From Globodera rostochiensis (Eukaryota > Nematoda > Chromadorea > Rhabditida > Heteroderidae): 64,000 nucleotides of DNA. Below are positions 10,849 to 21,014 of the stretch, one piece after another. The stretch covers positions 2,294,001 to 2,358,000 of the forward strand of contig JAEVLN010000010.1 in assembly GCA_018350325.1 (NCBI GenBank), given 5' to 3'. A program made the position numbers and the translations under genes. The first letter of the stretch is position 1. Each line of letters begins with the position of its first letter. The notes beneath the pieces were generated by a model, which had not been told where the DNA came from, did no database searches, and saw only the letters and a program-made list of their open reading frames with translations.

Positions 10849-11070
10849 CATGGAATTTTTAGGAAAAATCCGGCGGATCGGGATCGGAATTTTTAGGAAA
10901 AATCCGGCGGATCGGGATCGGAATTTTTAGGAAAAATCCGGTGGATCGGGATCGAAATTTTTAGGAAAAATCCGGCGGATCGGGATCGGAATTTTTAGGA
11001 AAAATCTGGCGGATCAGGATCGGAATTTTTAAGAAAAATCTGGCGGATCATGATCGAAATTTTTAGGATA
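10849..11070. repeat. 34-bp tandem repeat between EF-hand copies
   Basis: About six and a half copies of a 34-bp unit made of GGAATTTTTAGGAAAAATCC followed by GGCGGATCGGGATC, with slight decay at the right end. It lies between the divergently oriented EF-hand copies 2 and 4. Confidence 0.9.
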
Positions 11071-11247
11071 ATTTGTCTAATTTGTTACGACTCAGTTGAG
11101 TAATTTAGCTAATTCGGCAATGGAACTATGAAAACAGGATTTAGAAGAAAGTAATCACAAACAACCCAATAAAATTTTCTGTCTGAATAACAGAACAAAA
11201 TTTTGTATATAATTAAACAAAACAATACCATTCATTTATTTTTAAAA

Positions 11248-12233
11248 ATGTTAACAAAACTTATTGTCTCATTATGTTTCGTCGAAATTTGCTGCTTTTT
11301 ACACGGAAATGCAGCCGCGCCTTCAGAGCTAACTGCCGAAGAAGAATCAATTTTGGACAAAATGGTCGCAAACAATTAACGCATCGGTGGAAGAAACGGA
11401 CAATGCTCTAATAAAAGCGGCAGAATATGGCAGCGAAGCAATGAAGGCAAGTCCGCAAATTCCAATTATGGTCCCATCTCGGGATTTGGCTTTCAAATGT
11501 CCCATCTCGGGATTTGGCTTTCAAATTTCCCATCTCGGGATTTGGCTTTCAAATGTCCCATCTCGGGATTTAGCTTTCAAATGTCCCATCTCGGGATTTA
11601 GCTTTCAAATGTCCCATCTCGGATTTGGCCTTCAAATGTCCCATCTCGGGATTTAGCTTTCAAATGTCCCATCTCGGATTTGGCCTTCAAATGTCCCATC
11701 TCGGGATTTAGCTTTCAAATGTCCCATCTCGGATTTGGCCTTCAAATGTCCCATCTCGGGATTTGGCTTTCAAATGTCCCATCTCGGGATTTGGCTTTCA
11801 AATGTCCCATCTCGGGATTTGGCTTTCAAATGTCCCATCTCGGGATTTGGCTTTCAAATGTCCCATCTCGGGATTTAGCTTTCAAATGTCCCATCTCGGA
11901 TTTGGCCTTCAAATGTCCCATCTCGGATTTGGCCTTCAAATGTCCCATCTCGGGATTTGGCTTTCAAATGTCCCATCTCGGAATTTGGCTTTCAAATGTC
12001 CCATCTCGGAATTTGGCTTTCAAATGTCCCATCTCGGAATTTGGCTTTCAAAGGTCCCATCTCGGAATTTGGCTTTCAAATGTCCCATCTCGGGATTTGG
12101 CTTTCACATCTCGGGATTTGGCTTTGGGGGCGCTGTTCAGCGTAAAGAATGCGTTTGACTTGCCAAAAACGCCGACACAAACGGAGACGGAAAGCTTAGC
12201 CCTTACGAATTTACCGGACTTTTTGATTTTTGA
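11248..12233 (+). pseudogene. Secreted EF-hand family, copy 4, core replaced by satellite
   Basis: Plus-strand copy. It begins MLTKLIVSLCFVEICCFLHG, an intact signal peptide, but meets a stop at VANN because of a one-base shift; the next frame gives INASVEETDNALIKAA and the family's GC donor ATGAAG|GCAAGT at 11446. The middle exon is missing, and 23 copies of a 28-bp satellite occupy its place (11478-12122). The tail then resumes with LAKNADTNGDGKLSPYEF and a stop at 12231-12233, so the first EF-hand loop is lost too. The frameshift position is shared with copy 3, suggesting a common broken ancestor. Confidence 0.75.
11478..12122. repeat. 28-bp satellite (about 23 copies)
   Basis: Unit CATCTCGGGATTTGGCTTTC followed by AAATGTCC, with recurrent variants GGATTTAGC, GGATTTGGCC (27 bp) and GGAATTTGG. 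Long open frames across it are by-products of a stop-free unit and are not called genes. Confidence 0.97.
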
Positions 12234-12665
12234 ATTTGCATCAAATACTCGAAAAATTTGGCTTAATTTAATGTTTTTCTATTTTTCATGGTTTTTTGAT
12301 TGAATAAATAAACAGAAAAAGAAATTGCCAACAAACCGTGTGGTTTTTTGGTTTTTTCAGACTCTTAACTCGACTCGAACTTATTTTCCGTTCAAGGCTT
12401 CGAGAATCATAATTTTTGTCCCTTAGCCTCGATTTTTTTTTGGAACAAATTTAGTCCCGGTCCGGTGATACCCTAATTTGAGATATTATTGGATCAAATA
12501 AATAATGTTGATTCTTCCTCCGCTTCACTTTTGAGATATCAACTTTATCGCATTTGACTCAGATTATAATTAAATTAAATGTAATTTTTTACTATTCAAT
12601 AAAAAATTGTTGTTTTTCCAAAACAGTGTGGGGTGATCATGTAATTTTATAAACCACAATTAATG
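12234..12665. other. Spacer between EF-hand cluster and astacins
   Basis: No gene seen. A short stretch at 12360-12480 carries TCGACTCGAAC and TCCCGGTCCGG motifs like decayed dispersed elements. The rest is AT-rich. Confidence 0.4.
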
Positions 12666-15600
12666 TCAATTAATCCCATTTGCCAGGCCAATTGATGCCA
12701 ATGGAGTAATCTGAATCTAAATTATAGTAATTATAAAAAATTTAAACATATTTTACTAATGAGGAGGGCGCTGTTCCATTTTCTGGTTTAATTGGTGTCG
12801 TTGGAAGAAGTGTCTTAAAATGCCAAAATTTTTAAATAACAATGCGTACTGAAATAAAATTGTTTTACCTGAGTCACAACGGGTACGGTAATCGAGGCGT
12901 TTACTGTAAAATTATTTGTTGTGTTCAAAATGTTTTAAAAGTAATTGGTTTTACCGGTTTTGTAGTCCAACTCAGCGCCTTGGAATGTTCCATTTATGTT
13001 TTCGGAAACTTTTAGTATTAAAATAATTTCTGTGTCGACATCGCCATAAATTGTTTTTGGACTTCCGCAGCAGAGCCGAGCTCCTAAAATTTGATTTTTT
13101 AATTCAAATAAAAGTTTTTTTGATATTAACTTGAATAGGTAAAATCGAAATTCTTAAAATTTAAATTTATTTACCTGTAGAAATTTTGTCCCGTTTAGCT
13201 TTTACTTCCAAATAACTTGTACATAAGTCAGTGCAGGGAAATTCCAATTTGGAAATGGATATTTCAATTCGCTGCTTGGGCAATTGAGGCTTAAATTTAA
13301 TTTAAAAAACAAAGAATTTTAAACTTTTTTAAATTTAATTATTTTACAATAATTCGCCAATAGCATTCGGAGCCGGCATAAAGCTGGCCAGTTGTTATCG
13401 ATCCTTCCCATGCTCCGGCCATTAAAAATCCGACATTTTTGCAATTTGGACTATCTAAATAATTTAGTAAATTTAAATGATTATTAATTTCAAACAATTT
13501 ACTGCTAATTGGTGTCTCTTGACAAAAATTGCCGGAATATCCCTGAATTAAAAATGATTAATTAGAAAATAAAATAAAAAATAATTATTATTTTTACCTC
13601 CGGACAGCGGCATTGAAGGCAATTATTCGGATCAGTATAACCGTGATTATAGCACTCTAATTCTTCTTGGCAACTCTCTAAAGTATTTATTTTTATTACA
13701 TAAAATAAATTTAAAAATTTTTTTTAGAGAAACATTTTAAATTTTTGTTTAAATATTTTTTGGTTTTTTTGCGCACTTTGGCAATAACGTTTGTTTATCA
13801 TTCGCGCATCTTTGAATGAAAGTCCTCCCCGGAAGCCCATCGTTTGTTGAAAGTTTGAGTCTTTTGTGAGTATTGTATAACTAAAATTTTATAAAATTTT
13901 AAATTTTTTCAGTTTTTTTTAGGTAACCTTTTTCGATCTTTACTAAAGCCTTTGCTTGGATAATGCATTGTTGAACCGATGTCCTAACAAAAATGCATTT
14001 TTATTTAAATTAAAAATTGAATAAAACTTACATAAGGCAAGCCCATGTTGTCACTGTTTTCAGCTGTTCGACTCATAAAATTGTATTCCGTTCCATGAAA
14101 ATTAAAAATTGCGTTAATAATTTTAATAATTTTTGTAATTTACCGATATTATAGCATCAAAATTGATAAGAATAAATTCGTCCCTATCATATCGCGACTG
14201 TTCATGCCATAGACCCAATGAATGAAGCGTTTCATGAGCCACAATATCAAGCTAAAATTATTTAAATATTAATTTAATTTTTAATTATTAATTTTAATAG
14301 CAATGAATTAAAAAAATAATTAAAATCAATTTTAATTGCTAATGGATTTAAAATAAACTAAAAGTTAATTACAAATTTTTGCTGAAAAGAATAAACAATA
14401 TAAATAACAAATGTGACCAGAACATTTAAATGTATTTAATTAATAATAATTTAATAAAAATCAACAAATTTATAAATTACCAAAATAATTTTTAATTATT
14501 AAATGACAAAGAATTAAACAATCAAATAACAAATTGTTTAAAATTAAAAATCGTTTTATTGAACAAATTTGTATATTAATTACCCTGTCGCATCCGGAAC
14601 CAATTGAAATGCGTTGGGCGCCACCATGTCGACCAACCGGTGACCAACAACCGGTGCTACGAAAATATTCCAAAAAATCCTTTCCACTCTCAACAAGTTC
14701 TGTGTTGTTTTCATAGGCCTCGAATCGAATGCAAGTAAGGCTTCTAGAAAAAATAAAATTAAATATTTGAATTAAAAAAATTAATATGCAATTAAAAACC
14801 TACTCAACATGACTGAGGCCAATTTTGACGACATTAATCAGCTTGGCTAAATCAAAAACGAATTAAAGGTCCGTTTGCACTGAAATTTGCTTACAATCAT
14901 TTTTAAAATCTGGATGAAATGTGTATGGAATTGTCAAATTGGTCCAAAGTGATTCCGGGGTTGGATCCGCTTGTCGCGGAATTCGTTTGTTTTGATGGTC
15001 TTCTAAAATTATAATTGGTTAATTTTATTTTTAAAAAACAATTGAAAAATAAAGAACTTATTAGTTTAATTTATGTAATTAAAAATGTTTTACGTTTACC
15101 GTATTCAATTTCCAATAAAATTTGCTTGGCCTGTGGAACAGATAACAAAATGTCGCCCTCAAATAATTGGCCTAATATTTGGTCATTTATACTCAATATT
15201 GAATCATCGTCATAATCCGAAGTTTTGGCACGATCTTCTGTTGATTTAGTAGGAATCTAACAGGAAAATTGAGTTTTGAAAATCATTAATTGTTTTGAAT
15301 AGAATTGGCACGCCGACATTCGGGGACGGAAAAGACGGGGACGGGGTTTCTCGGGGTTGAACAGGTAGTCGGGGGTCCGGGTTGTCAGAGTTCGGGGAAT
15401 CCCCAAAATTGTCGGGGAAGGATTTTCGGGGTCGGCAATGCTAACTCTAGTTTAGAATTATACAATTAAAAAAATTTACCCCATCCGAATATTTTTTAAT
15501 ATTTTTGAGTGCTGCAATTTTAATTTTGGACAATAATTGTTTCAATTCCGTCTGTTCTTCGCTTTCAATCACTGCAGTTTCCTTTAATTAAATTTAAAAT

Positions 15601-15755
15601 AGTTTAGTGTTAAACACCGTTTTTAATTAAAATAAAAAATAAAAATTTTTTAAACTTACGAATATTTTATTATCAGTTGATGACTTCTGTTCATTCCAAA
15701 TTGGACTTCCATTAATTAATTGTGCTAGCAAAACAAGATAAAAAAGAGCTTTCAT
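12666..15755 (-). CDS. Secreted astacin metalloprotease 1 (astacin-EGF-CUB)
   Basis: Zinc endopeptidase of the nematode NAS type, 536 residues from 18 exons (15755-15660, 15581-15480, 15256-15100, 15002-14895, 14846-14804, 14743-14584, 14251-14144, 14094-14032, 13983-13928, 13880-13777, 13677-13598, 13542-13503, 13454-13348, 13289-13175, 13083-12955, 12903-12869, 12813-12757, 12716-12666). In order: signal peptide [13 protein letters not shown], propeptide with LFEGDILLS, basic cleavage region NKRIPRQ, astacin domain with zinc motif [19 protein letters not shown] and the Met-turn region STMHYPS, an EGF-like module ([18 protein letters not shown]) and a CUB domain. Exon sizes match the neighbour at 21-24 kb. 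One defect: the exon at 14094 is preceded by TTTTCAT where AG is required, so splicing there is in doubt. The 15.30-15.45 kb intron holds a hAT-like element. Confidence 0.88.
15300..15449. mobile_element. hAT-like MITE in astacin 1 intron 2
   Basis: 150 bp. Ends TAGAATTGGCACGCCGACAT and, inverted, TAGAGTTAGCATTGCCGAC. Flanks GTTTTGAA (15292-15299) and GTTTAGAA (15450-15457) match at 7 of 8 positions. The body is full of CGGGG words. Confidence 0.75.
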
Positions 15756-16616
15756 TGTTTTATTTTCAAAATTAATCGTTTTTAAATTACTTTTTTTGGC
15801 CGAATTTAACGCTATTGTTATAAAGTTTAAATTGGAATTAATTATTTTTTATAAATATTTGATTTTAAAAAAACTAAGATTTTGTGAATCCAAATTAATG
15901 GTTAATGGAAGTGCATTCATTCATTTTGTGACAAGTCTATTCATTATTCTGTCAATTAAGGGCTGTAAATATATAGAAAAAAAATGGAAATTTGAGGTTC
16001 CGATTTAGGTCATTTTACGACGGCGGTTAAGTGCGAATTATTCGCATTAATTTAAGCAATCCGTAGTTATAACCTTGATCGGAATTTGACGCAAAAGTTT
16101 CGTTCGCCAGACTTTAATTTATAAATTACGATTGCATCATTTTGCTTAAAAATTTTCATTTTTTTAATCAAATAAAGCACCTAGGTATTTGCAGAATAAA
16201 GTTGTACAAATAAGCGCCTTTGGGATAATAATTTATGATGCTATCAAAAAACCTTAATTATTTTTTTATCAAAATAAATAGGCAACTGTTCCGTGCAATA
16301 ATTTTTTCTAAAATTTTTGCGGTTTTTATAATGAGTTTTTGATTATGGATACAAAAAAATACTTACAAATGCCAAATTCATTTATTATGCTGATACAAGT
16401 TTTTAAATACGTACAATAATGTCGTGCTGTGTCGTTTCTTAAATCCGCCACATATATTTATGAAGTAGTTTTAGACATCATAACTTTATTCACACCGCCC
16501 CAAATCAGTTAAACCTTATACCATTGGAACGGTTTATTTAGCAAAACAATTACATTCTACTAATAGTTCTCGATTTTTATTAAAAATTGCATAATTTGCT
16601 TAATTAAAATATTTGA
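15756..16616. other. Upstream region of astacin 1
   Basis: AT-rich; no exon with matching splice sites was found. Probably holds the astacin 1 promoter, but no clear TATA box was identified. Confidence 0.4.
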
Positions 16617-16990
16617 TCAAATAAAATAAGCCAATAAAAATGTTTTAACTATTTTAATATTGAATACATTTATACGATTTATTAAAACACAATTATGTAC
16701 AAAAAGCGACTTTAGTTTGCAAAGTGAAAATGCAGACAGAGTTTTGCAAAAATCTTTTAACACTAAAACAAAAAGCATAATTCGAATGGAATAAATTGGG
16801 ACACCCAATTCCTCACTGAAAGACACTTTAGTCCCGGGCTCATAACTTGCTTCAAAGTGATTTCCGCCAAAATTTTTTACGAATTCATGGGGTAGGCTTA
16901 GAGTGAAGTCGAGTGATATATAATTTGCCCGATTTGATGAGGTACCATTCCGGAATGTTACTCCAATGCCATTTGCAAATCGCGTTGAAT
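16617..16990 (-). other. Open segment, possible carbohydrate-binding-like remnant
   Basis: A 120-residue open stretch reads FANGIGVTFRNGTSSNR, then NYISLDFTLSLPHEF, NHFEASYEPGTKVSF and SEELGVP. The alternation of an aromatic/serine strand with a PGTKVSF turn faintly recalls family 2 carbohydrate-binding modules found on nematode cellulases and expansins. No start codon, no flanking splice partners and a hydrophobic unrelated tail make this a weak suggestion. It may be a pseudogene fragment or chance. Confidence 0.2.
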
Positions 16991-17366
16991 AAAATTTTAT
17001 TAAAAAATAAATAAAAAATCTAAACTTTAAGCTTCTTGTTATGTTTTACTAAAATCTTTTGGTTTTGTACAAATTTTTGGGGTTTGCTAGATCAAAAAAT
17101 TGTAAATCACGCTGAACAAAGTTATGAATTTTGGAAACAATCCGGTGATTTCGTCATCAACTCAAAAAAATGAAAATTCCAAAAATTTCTAAATGGCTTT
17201 CAAAAATATTTTTTAAAAATCGGGAATATTGAAAAAAATTTTAGAAAACTTTTTATCAACAATAAATAGCACAACAATTCTAGCAAAATGAAAATAGGTA
17301 ACAAACAAATCCATGCAAAACAACATTTGCCGAATGTACGTACATATCTTCAAATTTTTTTTTTAC

Positions 17367-17999
17367 TCAAGGCACCATTGATGCATCCACGTACAACATC
17401 AAATCCTTCAAGGCTTTTATAACCACCTGTAAAACCAAAAAGCAGGATTAGAAACTGAAAAAGCAGAAAAAAGCAGGATTTGCCTATGTAAAAAGCAGAA
17501 AAATTTTTTTGAAGATTTTAACAATATTTGTTGAGAAAATTGCTCTAACACTTTAGAAATTTGGTCATATTTAAGCGAGAATTCACAGAAAATTTAAAAA
17601 GCAGGCAAACGCAGGTCAAAGTGAAAAAGCAGGAATTTAGTAGGAAAAACCCCAAAAAATCTGCTAAAGCAGGTACTATGGCCACCCTACCTTTTGTCCA
17701 TTCGCAGTTGATTATCCACTTCTTTGTTTCATACTTCTTGTTGGAACAATTCTTCTCGTCGAATTTGCTGCAAAAATTTTGAGCGGCATGTGCAGCGTCG
17801 CCACTAGACCTGAAAATTTCAATAAATTTAAATTAGACAATTGTATATCTAATTAGTCATTTGTAAGAAAATAAATGAAATTAAGCAAAAAAAAATTTAA
17901 CGAATTTAAAACATACAAACACGCTCCAGCATTCACCAAGTTGTTCTGCAAAAGAATGCCGATGCAAAAGACGACAACAAGCATAACAATTCGTGGCAT
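17367..17999 (-). CDS. Small cysteine-rich secreted protein
   Basis: Exons 17999-17917, 17809-17691 and 17426-17367 join in phase. The product starts MPRIVMLVVVFCIGILLQNN, a signal peptide, then NAGACLSSGDAAHAAQNFC, KFDEKNCSNKKYE, WIINCEWTKGGYKSLEG and VVRGCINGAL: about 87 residues with five cysteines after the signal. The end is either read-through of the last donor (SKKKI then stop) or a two-residue exon near 17106 (acceptor TTGTTCAG, then a stop at once). No family is recognised. Length, signal and cysteines fit a secreted effector or venom-like protein, but that is only a class resemblance. It lies between the two astacins on the same strand. Confidence 0.6.
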
Positions 18000-18227
18000 C
18001 TCAATTCGTTTGCTTTTTAAAATAAAACTGTTTTATTTTCTTTACCAGAGTTCGGCTAATGAGAGAACTGATACACATTTTCTTTCTTACCATCCCTATG
18101 TCTACTGGTTAAAAATGGGAAAAAAATTTTAATTGTTTGAAATTTTTAAAAATTAAAGAAAAAAACTAACAAATGCATTTGTTAAGGGATTTGCAACCAA
18201 AAAAAGATGCGTAATTTTTTGAAGCTT

Positions 18228-18300
18228 TTTAGGAATAGGGGGGGGGGGGGGTCCGGCGGCGCCAATAGGCGCCGGGAAAAAAAATTAAAAGTTTTGTGAA
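18228..18300. repeat. GC-palindrome dispersed repeat, copy
   Basis: A run of G followed by CCGGCGGCGCCAATAGGCGC, part of a dispersed family with copies near 40930, 45485, 51435, 51555, 51735, 56510, 57275 and 62998. The core is a near-perfect palindrome around CGGCGGYGCC...GGCGCCGCCG. Confidence 0.8.
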
Positions 18301-18444
18301 TAATTATGAAATTTGCCTAAAATTTGTAAAAAACCATCATTTTATAAGGTTTTCTGTACGATAGATTTACAGAAAGGAAGGCGAAAAAATGAATAAACCC
18401 AAAGATGGATTGATAAAAAGAAAAAGTGGGGTAAATGATTTTAA

Positions 18445-19045
18445 ACAAATAATATTCGCTTTTATACGCAAATTTTACAAATTTATGCACTTTTTATGAC
18501 CGTGGCATTGCGCCATTTATTATAAGAAATATAATTTTCTTTTTATTATAAGAAATATAATTTTTTTTATTATAAGAAAAATAATTTTTTTTTATAAAAT
18601 AGCTTTTGCTTTATTTGTTTGGCCTTTTGGCAAACAAATAATATTCGCTTGTATAATATATAAATTTTATGCACTTTTTATGCCCGTGGCATTGCGCCAT
18701 TTATTATAAGAAATATAATTTTCTTTTTATTATAAGAAATATAATTTTTTTTTATTATAAGAAAAATAATTTTTTTTATAAAATAGCTTTTGCTTTATTT
18801 GTTTGCCCTTTTGGCAAACAAATAATATTCGCTTGTATAATATATAAATTTTATGCACTTTTTATGCCCGTGGCATTGCGCCATTTATTATAAGAAATAT
18901 AATTTTCTTTTTATTATAAGAAATATAATTTTCTTTTTATTATAAGAAATATAATTTTCTTTTTATTATAAGAAAAATAAATTTTTTTTTATAAAATAGC
19001 TTTTGCTTTATTTGTTTGCCCTTTTGGCAAACAAATAATATTCGC
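18445..19045. repeat. About 185-210 bp direct repeats, three units
   Basis: Repeated landmark AACAAATAATATTCGCTT occurs at about 18445, 18633, 18817 and 19028. Each unit carries TTTATGCCCGTGGCATTGCG, two to four copies of ATTATAAGAAATATAATTTT, and TAGCTTTTGCTTTATTTG. The last unit is longer because of extra inner copies, so the repeat is hierarchical. Confidence 0.9.
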
Positions 19046-19690
19046 TTTTAGGTATATATAAACTAGCGGTTAGGTGCACCTTTTAAAATGGAGATTTCAA
19101 AACGCTAATTTTAAATAGCTAATTTTGCTCTATCAGATTTAAGTTCATTTTAATGGCTAAAACATAACCAAGTTATGGACGAAACTGTGATTTTTGGATT
19201 TTAAAACCAAAGGGGGGACCCTTTTGGGTTTTCATGCGAAAAATTTTTGTTTCCAAATTTTATCGAACGCGGGACGGTTCCTTATCTCTTTATTTCCAAT
19301 TGTGCTGACTAAAACTTTGTAAATGCTAATAAACTTATGACTTTCACATAAAATTAATAAAAAGTTGACAAGAAATTTATAATAATAAAAATGTCATTTT
19401 CATTTTAAATGGAAAATAATGATCAACTAGTAAATTTAATTTAATGGATTTCTTCAAAATTTTTTTGGAGGATTATCGAGTTTTATCGATCATTAAATTT
19501 AAAAGTGACCAAAAGTTTTATTAACGTGGCTTTTGAAATAGTATCTTCAATAGTTTTTAGTGTAATATAAAAGTGATCAATTTTATTTAAATAAATAATT
19601 AAGATTTAATTTATCTATAACTATATTTAGATAAGGAGATTATTGATGTATCATTAAATCTTTTCACATCATTCCAAGGTAATATTTATT

Positions 19691-20704
19691 TTAGCGGCGA
19701 AAAAGAAACGCCGCATATGGCGACAGTTGCGAAGACATTTCGTACGATGATGCAACAATAATTCTGAAATTTTAATTTAAAAATTCATTTAATTTAATTA
19801 ATTATCATTTATTTTTTGAAATTAATGAATAGGAATGGGATTTTCAGGTTTTAACCTATTTTTTTGCGAACAAGGTTTGACGAGAAAAGGCCAAAAATAG
19901 CATTCATATGCACTCCCCAATTTTACGAAATTTTATTTTTGATATTTTTTTTTATAAAATTTTCAAATTATAAGAAAAATAGGACATTTACAATTATGAG
20001 AAGAAAACTGAAAGATTGACAAATTTAGAACGGGTTTACGCACAAATTGACTGAATTTGCTCATTTAGCACATTTTTAATCAATATTTTGCTTTTTGTGG
20101 TTTTTGGTAAATATTTAAGTCAATTTTTTACGTTTTAGTCAATATAAATCTCATCTCTATTAATGAACCTTTTTTTACTCCACTTTAAAATTATTAATTA
20201 ATAATCTAGTTAAAATTTTAATGCATAAACCAAAATTTTAATTTATAATTCTTATTTAATCTTACCGTGCTAAACACTCTCGATCAATTGCCGCCTTACA
20301 CAAAAGTGTGGTTGTTGATTCATTGGCATTTTTCAGTTGATAATGCCAATATGCTAACGAATTCAGGTGTTTGTCATCATTGTAAAATGTGTATAGATCC
20401 ATATTCTGCCTTAAAATTGATACATTGATAGAAGGGTATATGTGCTTAAAGTATGATTTTGATTTAATAAATAAATTATAAAAAATCTTAAAATTAGAAT
20501 TTAGGCTTTTCAAATTAAATGGCTAAACTCAAAGCATTTTTAATTTTAGTATTAAGAAGAGCAAAATATTTAAAAAAATAAATTTATGCATTTAAAGAGA
20601 AGGTTCTCCTACTGAAATTTGTTCTGTGAATCAGCGATCGACTGCACAACCGCGAATGCACCACCGCTACAAATCAGCAAATATGTGTTTGCGTCATCAA
20701 ACAT
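19691..20704 (-). CDS. Putative small secreted protein
   Basis: Three exons, 20704-20613, 20409-20266 and 19763-19691, phase-consistent, 102 residues. The N-terminus MFDDANTYLLICSGGAFAVV has a hydrophobic stretch that could act as a signal peptide or anchor. The middle exon has good borders (TTTTAAG acceptor, CACG|GTAAGA donor) and encodes NMDLYTFYNDDKHLNSLAYW and STTTLLCKAAIDRECLA. No family recognised. The last exon could be wrong: two other frames are open there. It lies downstream of astacin 2 on the same strand. Confidence 0.38.
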
Positions 20705-21014
20705 TCATTTTTAAACCAATTTAAGGCCTATTTAAGGTTGGGCAAAATGAACAAAAAATTGAGGAAACTAATTTATGAGCACATTTAGTTTAAAATATAT
20801 GCAAAAACAACGAAAAATTGATTCTCTATAAAAATTTTAAGTATTAAATGACAAAATTATATTCTATAACAGAATGATTTGAAAATATTTATTAGTTTTA
20901 AAGAATCGGTTGAATTTCCTTCCGCATGCCCCTCTAAAATGCATTCATTTAGGGGCTATGTGCTGCTTGCTGCATCAATGGTATTGACCTGGATGTTTTA
21001 TTAGGTTAATTTAA
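20705..21014. other. Short spacer
   Basis: AT-rich, with no coding signal seen. It separates the putative small secreted gene from the stop codon of astacin 2. Confidence 0.4.

Noticed and set aside
11387..12303. Several 60-207 codon frames in the 11.4-12.3 kb array
   Set aside because: Same reason: satellite by-products inside a broken EF-hand copy.
18445..19045. CRISPR-like array of regularly spaced repeats
   Set aside because: Units are about 185-210 bp, internally repetitive and lie in a eukaryotic context with no unique spacers.
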